Origin: Sphingobacterium detergens
GTDB lineage: Bacteria; Bacteroidota; Bacteroidia; Sphingobacteriales; Sphingobacteriaceae
Direction of reading: 5' to 3'
Assembly (NCBI RefSeq): GCF_003610355.1
Contig: NZ_RAPY01000001.1
Location: 1,550,001 to 1,614,000, forward strand
Length of the DNA stretch: 64,000 bases
In this document: positions 25,902 to 35,027 of the stretch, in pieces
Position numbering within the stretch: position 1 is the stretch's first letter
Layout: every line of letters starts with the position of its first letter
Made by a program: the position numbers and the translations under genes
Notes under the pieces: model-generated
The model's input: the letters and a program-made list of their open reading frames with translations, nothing else
The model's database searches: none
What the model was told of the DNA's origin: nothing

Positions 25902-26687
25902 TTATTTAACAACGGGAATATAGTCTCTCAGATAGACCTGCTCCTTCCGCATATCCTGAATATATTCCTTACTAAAAATTTCCAAAAGTATTTCTGAAAT
26001 AGCTGTCGTGGTGGGCTTATCTTCCTCGGATTCACCAAAGGAGAAAATCTCCTCCTCCGTCCGATCTTTCTTCGTTAAGAAATAATAAAAATCTGGACTT
26101 TCCCAGCCTTTTATCCCTGAACCAGCTTCTTCTGCTATGTTGAGGGCTGTGTATGTTTTTTGTAGAAAATCCTGAAGACTCTGGTAATCAGTTTTGTTTT
26201 TTGATGTTTTAGTCGCATATAAATAAGCGAATTTACCTTCCTTATTTTCCGCCATCGCTAGCGCAGGAAAAGCGACACCATTCAACATGGCCAAGGTATC
26301 TTTGTCTTCGTTGTAAGACACCGTGGTATACCGGTAACCATAATATTTTTTCGGTTTTAGCTTCTTGGTCTCCCATCCGGAGGTAGACTCCAGGTAAAAG
26401 GGTGTCGGCAAGCTTCCTTCACTATCAAAAATCGCGATTGTATCTTTCTTAAACATGGCTGTCTCAAAAGCCTCTTTTAACGCTTTCTTATCCATCTCTT
26501 TCACGTCAGAAGCTAACATGGATTCCGTTTTTTTTATTTTCGGCGCATAAAAGGTTGAAACATCAAAGCTAGGATCTAATTTGTCCAAGAATACAACCGC
26601 TGGATCCTGAGATTGACAAGAATATAACAGTGTCGATAAAAACAGTAAAGAAAGAATACTTGTATGTCTAGCACTAAATAGCTTCAT
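25902..26687 (-). CDS. lipoprotein of unknown function
   Basis: 261 residues. The lipobox LYSC gives lipidated Cys24. The mature part is rich in Lys and Glu and has no motif that I recognise. It has the look of a Bacteroidota-specific periplasm-facing lipoprotein. It is on the same strand as the acyltransferase gene, 102 bp upstream of it, so co-transcription is possible. No function can be assigned. Confidence 0.72.
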   Translation of the reverse strand: MKLFSARHTSILSLLFLSTLLYSCQSQDPAVVFLDKLDPSFDVSTFYAPKIKKTESMLASDVKEMDKKALKEAFETAMFKKDTIAIFDSEGSLPTPFYLESTSGWETKKLKPKKYYGYRYTTVSYNEDKDTLAMLNGVAFPALAMAENKEGKFAYLYATKTSKNKTDYQSLQDFLQKTYTALNIAEEAGSGIKGWESPDFYYFLTKKDRTEEEIFSFGESEEDKPTTTAISEILLEIFSKEYIQDMRKEQVYLRDYIPVVK

Positions 26688-26876
26688 GGAAAATTGCTCA
26701 AAATTATCTTTTCATTTTCTATCTTAAACCAACGGTAAAAGATATCCAAATATACAGCGTATGGAGCGATATTAACACGAATATTTACAATCCGCATAAA
26801 CTCATTTTAAAAACGTCATTTATTATTCCAGGGAAGTGGTACACTTTGTAGAATGTAAAAAATAGATCTTAGTCTA

Positions 26877-26907
26877 TTTAGGATACAGCAGCTATTCATT
26901 ATATTTG
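26877..26907 (+). promoter_or_regulatory. Bacteroidota-type promoter of the first Crp/Fnr gene
   Basis: TTTA at 26877-26880, a 19-bp spacer, and a perfect TATATTTG at 26900-26907. A start point near 26914 supports the ATG at 26932 over the in-frame TTG at 26905. Confidence 0.6.
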
Positions 26908-26931
26908 AGAAAATATGAACCATACCCCTTT

Positions 26932-27519
26932 ATGTCAATCGTTTACGACAGTATACTCAATCATATCAGTCAACACAGTATCTTATCAGAGGAAGAGAAA
27001 GAACGCTTTTGCGCAGCATTGACCTACAAAAAAATACGCCGCCGCCAATATTTACTACAAGAGGGAACGATCTGCACACGGGAGTGTTTTGTGATCAAAG
27101 GCGCCCTGCGGCAATATGAGGTTAGCCCAACCGGCCGCGAGAATACCGTGCAATTTGCTTTTGAGAACTGGTGGATTTCAGATTGGTATAGTACCTTGCA
27201 AGCACAGCCTTCGGTTTACAATATCGATGCATTGGAAGATACAGAGGTATTCTTAATAGAAAAATGCAAGCTGGAAGAACTGTTTATTGAAATCCCAGCT
27301 TTAGAAAGCTATTTTCGGAAAATATTTCTAAAAGCCTTCGTTTCCCTCCAGAAAAGAATACTATTTCAGCAGAAAACAGCTGAGGAAAGGTATCTTGAGT
27401 TTATGAAATGTTATCAATGGTTTGAACAACGTATCTCCCAGCAACATATCGCCTCTTTTCTTGGTATTACAAGGGAATCGCTGAGTAGACTCAAAGGACA
27501 ACAGTATAAAAACAGCTAA
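26932..27519 (+). CDS. Crp/Fnr family transcriptional regulator
   Basis: 195 residues from the ATG at 26932. A cyclic-nucleotide-binding-like beta-roll covers about residues 20-120 (RRQYLLQEGTICTRECFVIKGALRQYE), then a dimer helix, then a short winged-helix C-terminus with QQHIASFLGITRESLSRLKG. This is the compact Bacteroidota form, with no FeS Cys cluster and no clear cAMP-binding Arg/Ser set, so the signal is unknown. It is followed 93 bp later by a DoxX gene with its own promoter; regulator and membrane protein probably form a functional pair. Confidence 0.88.
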   Translation: MSIVYDSILNHISQHSILSEEEKERFCAALTYKKIRRRQYLLQEGTICTRECFVIKGALRQYEVSPTGRENTVQFAFENWWISDWYSTLQAQPSVYNIDALEDTEVFLIEKCKLEELFIEIPALESYFRKIFLKAFVSLQKRILFQQKTAEERYLEFMKCYQWFEQRISQQHIASFLGITRESLSRLKGQQYKNS

Positions 27520-27563
27520 ATCTGTGATAAATCGCACCGGTTTTATTTATCAAATAGCACAGG

Positions 27564-27591
27564 TTGACAAGTTAATTTCCAATTAAATTTG
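27564..27591 (+). promoter_or_regulatory. Bacteroidota-type promoter of the first DoxX gene
   Basis: TTG at 27564-27566, a 17-bp spacer, and a perfect TAAATTTG at 27584-27591. This favours the ATG at 27613 as the DoxX start, since the in-frame TTG at 27589 is inside the -7 box. Confidence 0.6.
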
Positions 27592-27612
27592 TTCATCATA
27601 AACCATAGTAAG

Positions 27613-28077
27613 ATGAACAAAAAGATTAAACAATGGATTCTGTCAACAGACAATAGCTGGACAGCCTTTATTTTGCGGCTAACATTGGGGCTAGTACTAT
27701 TTCCCCATGCAGCCCAAAAATTATTTGGTTGGTTTGACGGTCCCGGATTGCAAGGAGAAATTGCGTACATGACCAGTCATGTCAATCTCCCGATGTTCTT
27801 AGCCGTAAGCGCAATTGCAGTTGAGTGTCTGGGAACATTTTTTATCCTATTGGGCTTTTTGACCAGACTCACCAGTATTGCTATTTTTTTTCTATTTATT
27901 GGTATGATGGTAGTCGATCACGCCGCACATGGTTTTTTTATGAACTGGTTTGGAAAAATGCCGGCTGGTGCTGAGGGTTTTGAATACCATTTGTTGGTCT
28001 TGGGGATCTGTCTCGCACTCATCCTACAAGGTGGTGGCAGATATGCGCTGGATAAATTATGGGGTTCAAAGTCCTGA
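27613..28077 (+). CDS. DoxX family membrane protein
   Basis: 154 residues with four hydrophobic helices at about 15-35, 58-80, 85-105 and 122-142. The family marks are RLTLGLVLFPHAAQKLFGWFDG near the N-terminus and the acidic/aromatic loop GAEGFEYHLL before the last helix. DoxX/DoxD-like proteins are inner-membrane subunits connected with quinone-linked redox reactions and oxidative-stress handling; the exact role of stand-alone copies is unclear. It lies between two Crp/Fnr genes. Confidence 0.85.
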   Translation: MNKKIKQWILSTDNSWTAFILRLTLGLVLFPHAAQKLFGWFDGPGLQGEIAYMTSHVNLPMFLAVSAIAVECLGTFFILLGFLTRLTSIAIFFLFIGMMVVDHAAHGFFMNWFGKMPAGAEGFEYHLLVLGICLALILQGGGRYALDKLWGSKS

Positions 28078-28120
28078 AACAGTCGTGATCAACACTAAAT
28101 TTGCTTAAATTTGCGTCTTA

Positions 28121-28149
28121 TTTAGGCACCCACAAATGCGATATTTTTG
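28121..28149 (+). promoter_or_regulatory. Bacteroidota-type promoter of the second Crp/Fnr gene
   Basis: TTTA at 28121-28124, a 17-bp spacer and a perfect TATTTTTG at 28142-28149; the predicted start point is near 28156, 28 nt before the ATG at 28184. Confidence 0.55.
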
Positions 28150-28183
28150 CAATAAAGCCTGTCGGTGTTTTTAATCAAGAGAT

Positions 28184-28783
28184 ATGAATTTAGACGCTAT
28201 CAGTTCGCTATTGATCGACCATTTCAAAGAGATTGTGCCACTCACTGAAGCGGATATACTGTCCATTCTCCCAAAATTGGAAGTAAAAGTTGTAAAACGG
28301 AAAGAGTTTGTTCTTCAGGAGGGGCAGATTTCCAAACATATGCGATTCATTGTAAAAGGAAGTCTATATGCCTATTATATGGAGGAGAATGGCAAAGAAC
28401 ATATAACGCAACTCGGGATAGAACATTGGTGGATCAATGATCTATATAGCTACCTGAGTGAATTACCATCTCGCTTATATATCCGTGCAAATGAGGATAC
28501 CACACTCATACAGATCAGCAAACGCCATCTGGAAATATTGTATAAAGAAGTCCCTGCCCTATCCGAGTTTTGGCGATTGAAAATTCAGCATGCCTATGTA
28601 AATTTACAGGAACGTACTTTCGAAAATGTACGCTCTGATGCGTATACCAAATACCGCAAATTTACCGCTGATTATCCTACAATTGAACAACGGTTTCCGC
28701 AATATATGATTGCTTCTTATCTTGGGATTACGGTCGAATACCTAAGTTATTTGAGAAAAAAACACCTGTCACGTCTTTCTTAA
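28184..28783 (+). CDS. Crp/Fnr family transcriptional regulator, second copy
   Basis: 199 residues. The beta-roll domain has VKRKEFVLQEGQISKHMRF and VKGSLYAYYMEENGKEH (about 36-75). The dimer helix region follows, with the C-terminal HTH as QYMIASYLGITVEYLSYLRKK. The recognition helix reads VEYLSYLRK instead of the common PETLSRIRR, so its DNA target may differ from that of its neighbour at 26932. It precedes a small outer-membrane protein gene and a second DoxX gene. Confidence 0.88.
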   Translation: MNLDAISSLLIDHFKEIVPLTEADILSILPKLEVKVVKRKEFVLQEGQISKHMRFIVKGSLYAYYMEENGKEHITQLGIEHWWINDLYSYLSELPSRLYIRANEDTTLIQISKRHLEILYKEVPALSEFWRLKIQHAYVNLQERTFENVRSDAYTKYRKFTADYPTIEQRFPQYMIASYLGITVEYLSYLRKKHLSRLS

Positions 28784-28815
28784 GATTTCTTAATTTTTAT
28801 CCCCTCCGCCTTGTC

Positions 28816-28823
28816 TAGTTTTG
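28816..28823 (+). promoter_or_regulatory. candidate -7 element before the beta-barrel gene
   Basis: TAGTTTTG matches TAnnTTTG exactly, 23 bp before the ATG at 28846. The -33 region (TTTA near 28796-28799, 16 bp away) is less ideal. Confidence 0.4.
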
Positions 28824-28845
28824 CTCGTAATTCAAACGAGAGAAC

Positions 28846-29466
28846 ATGAAGACAATAGCTATTACACTTGCACTTTCTACCTTGGTTGCTGTGGCGACAC
28901 ATGCTCAGCAACTATCCTATACACCTGAGGTCGTCCTGGGACATCGTTCATCCTTCTATATGCATCACGTCAGTTACAAGATCAGTGACAAAATAAAAAT
29001 CAACAATCTATCGCTTTTTGACACAGAATATACAACCGATAAAGAAAACATCTTTTTTATCAGAAATACGGCTTCCTATACGGTTAGTAAACGATTCACA
29101 TTGAATGCAGCTTTTGGAATGAAAAATCCCGGAGCCTTCTTTAGCGCGTTTGTACAATATCGCGTGAGCAAGCCTACCCAGTCTTTTTCTTACGCTATAG
29201 GCACTACCTATCAAAAAGGATTTACGCTCGAACAGTCCTTATCATTTGAGTATACTCCCTATTTAACCGCACAGAAACAGGCCTATTTCAGTGTACTTGC
29301 TATCGGTAATGTAAATACCAAAATGTACCAGCGTGGACTTCAATTTATACGGCTGGGCTTAAAACAGGACAAGCTTATGTACGGACTGGCATCCAATTTT
29401 GACCAATTTAATAACAGTAAAAAAACACTGGAAAATATTGGCGCTTTTGTAAAACACAACTTTTAA
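28846..29466 (+). CDS. small outer-membrane beta-barrel protein of unknown family
   Basis: 206 residues. A signal peptide is cleaved probably after THA (near residue 20). The rest alternates polar and hydrophobic residues in strands (TLNAAFGMKN, FFSAFVQYRVS, LEQSLSFEYTPYL) and ends in VKHNF with a terminal Phe, which suits a small 8- or 10-strand barrel. No family recognised. It is 12 bp before a DoxX gene and surely co-transcribed with it. Confidence 0.65.
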   Translation: MKTIAITLALSTLVAVATHAQQLSYTPEVVLGHRSSFYMHHVSYKISDKIKINNLSLFDTEYTTDKENIFFIRNTASYTVSKRFTLNAAFGMKNPGAFFSAFVQYRVSKPTQSFSYAIGTTYQKGFTLEQSLSFEYTPYLTAQKQAYFSVLAIGNVNTKMYQRGLQFIRLGLKQDKLMYGLASNFDQFNNSKKTLENIGAFVKHNF

Positions 29467-29478
29467 AATAATATTATA

Positions 29479-29880
29479 ATGAAAAAAAATCTTGATTTAG
29501 GCATTTTAATCAGTAGAGTAGCTATTGGCGGTCCCATGTTGGTGTACGGGATCAATAAGTTAATCCATGGCATCGGGTTCATTAAGGACATCATCGTCAG
29601 CATCGGACTTCCCTCCTTTTTTGCAAATGGCGTATTTGTCGGCGAAGTCATTGCACCGATTATGATTATCCTTGGTCTACGCATACGTTTGGCGGGTGTA
29701 GTATTCGCCATTAACTGTCTTACGGCGATTTGTCTCGCCCAAAGTAGTAATATCTTTAAATTGAATGAATTTGGGGGCTGGGCGGTAGAGCTTTTGGTTA
29801 TCTACATGCTGATTGGGCTAAGTTTTCTATTTATGGGGGCAGGTAAATATGCCGTTTCGACAAATAATAAATGGGATTAA
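29479..29880 (+). CDS. DoxX family membrane protein, second copy
   Basis: 133 residues with four membrane helices (about 7-27, 45-65, 70-88, 100-122). The N-terminal RVAIGGPMLVYGINKLIHG takes the place of the RxxxGxxxxxHGxxKL signature of DoxX. It is shorter than the copy at 27613. It follows the beta-barrel gene by 12 bp and ends 26 bp before a strong terminator, which closes the Crp-DoxX block. Confidence 0.82.
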   Translation: MKKNLDLGILISRVAIGGPMLVYGINKLIHGIGFIKDIIVSIGLPSFFANGVFVGEVIAPIMIILGLRIRLAGVVFAINCLTAICLAQSSNIFKLNEFGGWAVELLVIYMLIGLSFLFMGAGKYAVSTNNKWD

Positions 29881-29905
29881 TCGCACTGCATTAATTCGAA
29901 AGCAG

Positions 29906-29946
29906 AAATGGGCTGTCCAAAAAGATTTCGGACAGCCCATTTTCTT
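29906..29946 (+). terminator. intrinsic terminator
   Basis: Perfect 13-bp arms (29906-29918 and 29930-29942) with an 11-nt loop, followed by T-rich sequence. It ends the Crp/DoxX block and faces the convergent GH30 gene. Confidence 0.9.
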
Positions 29947-30032
29947 TCATTTTATTCGTCCCCCCTCTTACACACATGCACTACTTAGGGGATGTTTTTA
30001 CTCTTCGGATTGCTTCTTTTCTGCTTATATCC

Positions 30033-31553
30033 TTATTGTTTGGTTCCTTCGAGAGTCGACACACTCTTTGCTGGAATAGTTAAGCTATATACCCCATTTG
30101 CCGTTGGCGCAACCATACCGGCAAGTCCCCAATGCCCTGTACTGGTCGCTGTAGTCTGATAATTGGATAATTGTCCCCCTACAAAGCCTGACAGATTGAT
30201 ATCCAACGGGACACTACTGCTACCTGTATTTGTCACGACCATCGCAAATTTACCTGTTTGCGGATCTTTATACGCGGATATCAGTAATCCGTTGGCATTT
30301 TGTACCGCCACATTGATACGCTTGTAATTAGCTTTAATAAATCTGGAATAATGCCCCATCACGTCATAAGCCTTGGTAAATTCCAACGAACCATCACTTC
30401 GTGTACAGATCAAGGCCTCGTTATTTTGGAATGCGAGCATCCCTAGCCAGAAGACATAAGCGCTGGCATCACAATCTGCCAGCAATTTGTGCATATTAAC
30501 GGCAAGCTTCAATCCACCTTCAATTCCAGCATCGTAGTTTCCACCATCGTCCGATGCTTCAGTTACCCACATGGGTTTACCGCCAGTGGAAAATGTCCAC
30601 TTTGATGGGCTTTGGTTGAAACCTCTTTTTCCGCCGATCAACTCAGTAATTTCAACATAACCATGTCCTGCCAGAATATCGACATTACTCCTGTCCATTC
30701 CAGATAGGAAGGTGTTGGCTGTACCCCAAGCCGCATTTTCAGAAGCGATGATTTTGGTACTTTGCAAACCTTCTTCATTTAAGGCTGGTCTGAGGTTGTT
30801 AGTGACAAACTCACCAAGTTTATTCGAAGCCCAATAAGATGCATCCCAATCCGAAAACACATTTTCAGGTTCGTTCGTTGGCGATATGGCATTAATTGTG
30901 ATCCCTTCATTTTGATAGGCTTTAGCAAAACCAGCCAGATAGCGGGCAAATAGCGTCGATGAGGTATTCAGATTAAGTCCATTAAACCATTTACCACTGA
31001 TACTATTGGGATTCGTCTTCATATAAAGCGGCGGTGTCCAGGTACTCGCGATAATAACGGGGACCTGAAATCTTTCCTTCGCTTTTTTTAGAATCCATAG
31101 CTGTCCCAGGTGCTCCCGCGCATCTGCCGAGAGTGCCTGATAAGCCGGACTATTCACTGCGACATCGATATCAACCCCTGCAGGCTTAATGGTCACCACC
31201 CTATTCTGTTGATTGAATGGGTAGGTATGTAATACCTTGCCGCGCAATATATTCAACTTCAAACCCGAATTACCCCACAGATAGTCCAAAATACTATCTC
31301 TCTTCGGAGATTCAAAGAAAGGAACAATACGCCCCCCGAAGGCACCAAAACCGTCTATTTTTTGACGTTCCTGGTTCCATTCCACAACAGCATTTGTCGT
31401 TACTGCGGCAGCCTGCGCATTTAACTGATTCAAACGATTCACCGCATCATCTTCATTCGTCGATAATACCTGCTTTTGACAACCCGTCAACCATAGGGAT
31501 GCCATTAATCCAAAACAAGAGATGGATTTAAAAACAAATTGATTTCTGTTCAT
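30033..31553 (-). CDS. GH30 family glycoside hydrolase lipoprotein (xylanase-like)
   Basis: 506 residues. The lipobox LTGC gives lipidated Cys25. The (beta/alpha)8 part starts near residue 55 with QKIDGFGAFGGRIVPF. The acid/base Glu228 is in SPTNEPEN, and the nucleophile Glu332 is in MWVTEASD; the WTPP motif (172-175) also fits. A GH30-type beta-sandwich covers about 405-506. The closest resemblance is to glucuronoarabinoxylan endo-1,4-beta-xylanases and related GH30 enzymes; exact specificity is not certain. It probably acts at the cell surface. No SusCD pair is adjacent, and the one at 16-21 kb is too far to link. Confidence 0.88.
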   Translation of the reverse strand: MNRNQFVFKSISCFGLMASLWLTGCQKQVLSTNEDDAVNRLNQLNAQAAAVTTNAVVEWNQERQKIDGFGAFGGRIVPFFESPKRDSILDYLWGNSGLKLNILRGKVLHTYPFNQQNRVVTIKPAGVDIDVAVNSPAYQALSADAREHLGQLWILKKAKERFQVPVIIASTWTPPLYMKTNPNSISGKWFNGLNLNTSSTLFARYLAGFAKAYQNEGITINAISPTNEPENVFSDWDASYWASNKLGEFVTNNLRPALNEEGLQSTKIIASENAAWGTANTFLSGMDRSNVDILAGHGYVEITELIGGKRGFNQSPSKWTFSTGGKPMWVTEASDDGGNYDAGIEGGLKLAVNMHKLLADCDASAYVFWLGMLAFQNNEALICTRSDGSLEFTKAYDVMGHYSRFIKANYKRINVAVQNANGLLISAYKDPQTGKFAMVVTNTGSSSVPLDINLSGFVGGQLSNYQTTATSTGHWGLAGMVAPTANGVYSLTIPAKSVSTLEGTKQ

Positions 31554-31713
31554 AAATTTCTATTTATTAATTTGCAATAACAGTTTATCTCTAAATACGA
31601 CTTGCGGTAAAATTGTTTTGTCAAATTTCAAACAAAGTATTTATTTTTTGAAAAATTAACAATCCTTGCAATCGCTTAACAATAAGCTATTATCATATTA
31701 ACATTCAATAAAA

Positions 31714-32139
31714 ATGAACGATTTTATAGAAGACTTTGAAGTGCTCATAGCTACTTTCCCGACCGAACTATCGGCCATTGATACCATAGCATTTAGTGCA
31801 AAGCCAGTTCCAGAAAAATGGAGCAAGAAGGAAATTTTAGGGCACCTGATCGATAGCGCCATGACAAACTACCTCCGGTTTATCAGAGCACAATCTGAAG
31901 AAAACCCACAGATCTTTTACACACAGGATGACTTTTGTGAAAATGCAAATTATCAGCAGTCAGAAACTAAACAGCTGCTTGATTTATGGTTAGCGCTCAA
32001 CAAGCAACTTTTATTTCTATTCAAGACTTTGATTACTAAAAGCCTGACAATGCGAAAATGTAATGATCTAACACTTGCCTTTTTGATGGAAGATTATGTA
32101 GCCCACCTCAATCATCATCGTCAACAGATACTTTCTTAA
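31714..32139 (+). CDS. DinB-like four-helix protein
   Basis: 141 residues of the DinB/YfiT superfamily. The metal-site pattern is present: His in EILGHLIDSAMTN (near residue 46) and two more in EDYVAHLNHHRQQIL at the C-terminus (130-139). Members include bacillithiol- or mycothiol-dependent transferases and many with no known reaction. Stands alone, with divergent and convergent neighbours. Confidence 0.8.
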   Translation: MNDFIEDFEVLIATFPTELSAIDTIAFSAKPVPEKWSKKEILGHLIDSAMTNYLRFIRAQSEENPQIFYTQDDFCENANYQQSETKQLLDLWLALNKQLLFLFKTLITKSLTMRKCNDLTLAFLMEDYVAHLNHHRQQILS

Positions 32140-32206
32140 TCATAAAATAGCTGAAAATGTCTAGTCCATAAAATAATCTAATGATATGAACTAGACAAAA
32201 TACAGT

Positions 32207-32659
32207 TTACTTTTTACTCCACCAATGGTAATAGTTGTGAAGTCCATCGTATTCAAAACCGCAACGCGGGTATAGCGTATTGCCAATGTCATTTGTTTTT
32301 TCTGTTTCGAGCATTAACCCGCAGGCACCGGTTTCAGCACACCATTCTTTGCTCTGATCGATCAGTGCAACTGAAAGTCCCTTACCACGATAATCTTGGT
32401 GGACAAACAGATCGCTCAGCAACCATTGCATTTCTAACTTAGTGTAATGAAACAGTTTATACAATTGTACAAACCCCACGGCTTTACCGTCAGCCAGGGC
32501 TAGAAAAACAATTGATTCGTCCTTCAGAAATCGCTCTTTTAAAAACGTCTTCCCTTTTTCCAGATCAGATTCCTGACGGTAAAAAATTCGATAAAGGTTA
32601 AACAATTCTGCGGTTTCGTTCAAGTCGTCAAGACTGGCTCTTTTAATTTGATAATTCAT
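32207..32659 (-). CDS. GNAT family N-acetyltransferase
   Basis: 150 residues, one GNAT domain. The acetyl-CoA loop is in LFVHQDYRGKGLSVALID (about 87-104), and YPRCGFEYDG near the end is the usual beta7/alpha4 element. The order IKRASLDDLNETAELFNLYRIFYRQ at the start is typical of small diamine- or amino-acid-type acetyltransferases. Substrate unknown. It is 91 bp downstream of the AraC-type gene on the same strand. Confidence 0.85.
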   Translation of the reverse strand: MNYQIKRASLDDLNETAELFNLYRIFYRQESDLEKGKTFLKERFLKDESIVFLALADGKAVGFVQLYKLFHYTKLEMQWLLSDLFVHQDYRGKGLSVALIDQSKEWCAETGACGLMLETEKTNDIGNTLYPRCGFEYDGLHNYYHWWSKK

Positions 32660-32750
32660 TTTAGTAAATATTTTGATTTATACAGGCAAAAATATTCGTA
32701 AAAAGAATCCATATTATCATCCAGATTTGAGATGCCGGATAGTCCAGTCA

Positions 32751-33740
32751 TTAAACTTCCTCAAATTGGCCCTTGTATCTGTTTCTATAATCTATGGGTG
32801 TCAATCCGGTTATTTTCTTGAATAAGCTGCGGAATGTTTTTAAGTCATTATAACCGATACTATAGGTAACATCAGCTATATTTGCATTCCCCATTTCCAA
32901 TGCTTTTTTTGCGACCTCTATCTTTGTCCGCTGTATATATTCTATCGGATTCAATCGGGTTGCATTCTTAAATCTTCGAATAAAATTTCGTTTGCTCATA
33001 TTGACATGGTCAGCAATCTGTTCAACCGAAATATCTGCTTTAATTTTCTCTTCGATATAGCTTTGCGCCCGATGGATATCTTGATCATCGTGAAGACGTT
33101 GCCCCGAGAAAACTGAAAATATATTCTGTGAGGTACGACCATAATCCAATGCATAGAACTTACTGAGTTCGATGGCGATTTCCTTGCTACAATTTTTTTC
33201 TATAAAATAGAGCATTGCATTTAATGCCGAAAAACCACCTCCGCCTGTAATAATTGCTTTGGAATGAGTGACCACATGATCTGGTTTAAACAGGATCTTG
33301 GGATATCGCCTTGCCAGATCCGTTATGGCGTCCCAGTGCGAGGTTGCTGGCATTCCATCCAACAATCCACTTTCGGCCAAAAAATAGGCTCCGGTGCACA
33401 GACTGATCACTTCCGCCTTGCGTTCATATTTATCTCTGATCCAACCGATCAACTCCCAATTGTCATCTAGAAATGATTCAATCTGCCCAGCGGCGATATT
33501 CATGGGGGGAATTATAACCACATCCGTTCGAGCGACCTCCGCTAGTATTCTCGTACAATAAAATTGGATCGGGAGAATGGACTGCACCGTTTTTGTACCA
33601 ACCCCAATTAATTCAATCTCAAATGGTATCGGCATCCCCCTTTTTAAAGCAGCTTCATTTGCGCTCATGAGTAAAGCGACCGTAGTTGATACGGCCGTAG
33701 ATAATACATTGTTATAGATAATGACTGATATATGTTTCAT
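32751..33740 (-). CDS. GlxA-type AraC regulator with DJ-1/PfpI-like domain
   Basis: 329 residues from the ATG at 33740 (MKHISVIIYNN); a longer frame to 33884 would overlap the divergent gene and is unlikely. A DJ-1/PfpI amidotransferase-like sensor covers about 1-185, with Cys in VISLCTGAYFLAESGLLDG. The AraC-type DNA-binding domain is at about 230-320 (ISVEQIADHVNMSKRNFIRR, then NIADVTYSIGYNDLKTFRSLF, then GLTPIDYRNRY). Such regulators sense small metabolites; the target is unknown. It is divergent from the DUF1569 gene, with 134 bp between. Confidence 0.88.
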   Translation of the reverse strand: MKHISVIIYNNVLSTAVSTTVALLMSANEAALKRGMPIPFEIELIGVGTKTVQSILPIQFYCTRILAEVARTDVVIIPPMNIAAGQIESFLDDNWELIGWIRDKYERKAEVISLCTGAYFLAESGLLDGMPATSHWDAITDLARRYPKILFKPDHVVTHSKAIITGGGGFSALNAMLYFIEKNCSKEIAIELSKFYALDYGRTSQNIFSVFSGQRLHDDQDIHRAQSYIEEKIKADISVEQIADHVNMSKRNFIRRFKNATRLNPIEYIQRTKIEVAKKALEMGNANIADVTYSIGYNDLKTFRSLFKKITGLTPIDYRNRYKGQFEEV

Positions 33741-33874
33741 CCGTAAATATTTATGTACACCGTTATTTTCTCTCTTAAATGTACACATAATTTTGGCACG
33801 AAAACCACCCTCAAATGTCATTTTTACGTGGTAATGGTCGGCCATATCTGCCCTAACTTTACAAAAAAAACAAG

Positions 33875-34327
33875 ATGAAAACAATATTCAATAACTCAGA
33901 AAGAGCAGAACTGATCGAAAGGATCGAGCTCCTTACCCCCAATAACACAGCACAATGGGGGAAAATGAATGTGTATCAAATGATCAAACACTGTACAATC
34001 TGGAATGATTGGGTGCTTGGCCGGAATAAACATCATTACAAACAAGAATTTCTTGGGAAGATATTTGGGAAAATGGCCCTAAAAGGTATGATAAAAGACG
34101 ATAAGCCACTGAAAAAAAATGTGCCTGCGGGAATTTTCGCTGTTAAGGACAATATGGGGCAGGTTGATGCCGCCCAGAAAAAAAATTGGATGGAGCAAAT
34201 TGAATCCTATGGTCACTATTCAAATCCAGATTTCGTCCACGATTTTTTCGGAAAAATGGAAACGGAACAAATTGGCATTTTTGTGTATAAACACATGGAT
34301 CATCACTTGCGACAATTCGGTGTATGA
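33875..34327 (+). CDS. DUF1569 (DinB-like) protein
   Basis: 150 residues. The signature of DUF1569 is at both ends: GKMNVYQMIKHC (His38) near the N-terminus, and DFFGKMETEQIGIFVYKHMDHHLRQFG at the C-terminus with the His pair of the DinB-type metal site. Function unknown. It is divergent from the GlxA-type regulator and may be under its control. Confidence 0.85.
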   Translation: MKTIFNNSERAELIERIELLTPNNTAQWGKMNVYQMIKHCTIWNDWVLGRNKHHYKQEFLGKIFGKMALKGMIKDDKPLKKNVPAGIFAVKDNMGQVDAAQKKNWMEQIESYGHYSNPDFVHDFFGKMETEQIGIFVYKHMDHHLRQFGV

Positions 34328-34486
34328 TCGAATATAAAATCTTTTCAGACGAATTGTAAATGTAAGACGTATCGACTGTTGCACACGATTATATTTACGA
34401 AATAATCTGTCGTTTTACATTACTACTGATCAATGAATAGGTTGATTACGTGAAGTAAAAAATAGATCTTCATTTATAAGGAGCTT

Positions 34487-35020
34487 ATGGTTAATGAGGT
34501 GCCGTCTGAAAAGATTTATTATCATCCAAACTGGAAAAGAATCACGATCGCTGTTATTTTAGTTCTCATTGGAACAGGAACATTATGGGTAGACATGGCT
34601 CCTTTTTGGGGATCAATACCATGGCTACCTTTAAAGTTGATATGTATCCTGATCGGGTTTTGGATGTTAAAGAACAGCAAAAAAGCCGTTCGGGCGAAAA
34701 CAGATACAAGGGGATTTTATTTCAAAAGAATGCCCGCAAGACATGCGTTCAAAAAAGCCATGGCTGACCTCGATTTATTGGTGTTTGTTCCATTCGTACA
34801 AATTGTCAACATCCGGATTACTGCAAGTATCTGGGAAGGGACAAGACTTGAACTAGAAACTACACAGGGAAAAGAGATACTCACGATGTTAAACGTGTTG
34901 AGTAGAAAAGAGAAACAGCAGATCTATCAAACTATCAAAAGATTTGGTATAGCGAATGTGGTCAAAGCCCAGGAGGAAAAGGGGAAAATTGATTACATTA
35001 AAAAACCTGCTGTAGATTAG
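34487..35020 (+). CDS. two-helix membrane protein with a PH-like domain
   Basis: 177 residues. Two hydrophobic helices (about 18-34 and 43-61) are followed by a soluble part with a bacterial PH-like or STM3941-like pattern: RGFYFKRMPARHAFKKA, then IRITASIWEGTRLELET, then a C-terminal helix. The start has an AAGGAG sequence 5 bp ahead of the ATG, unusual for this genome type. Function unknown. It converges on the small gene at 35028-35249 with 7 bp between stops. Confidence 0.7.
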   Translation: MVNEVPSEKIYYHPNWKRITIAVILVLIGTGTLWVDMAPFWGSIPWLPLKLICILIGFWMLKNSKKAVRAKTDTRGFYFKRMPARHAFKKAMADLDLLVFVPFVQIVNIRITASIWEGTRLELETTQGKEILTMLNVLSRKEKQQIYQTIKRFGIANVVKAQEEKGKIDYIKKPAVD

Positions 35021-35027
35021 TTCCCTT

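Noticed and set aside
30033..31553. GH30 enzyme as part of the SusCD locus at 14-24.6 kb
   Set aside because: Opposite strand, several unrelated genes and strong terminators lie between; only a shared sugar-degradation theme.
32158..32197. 8-bp inverted repeat with 24-nt loop as terminator
   Set aside because: Short arms, long loop and no T-run; too weak to list as a terminator.
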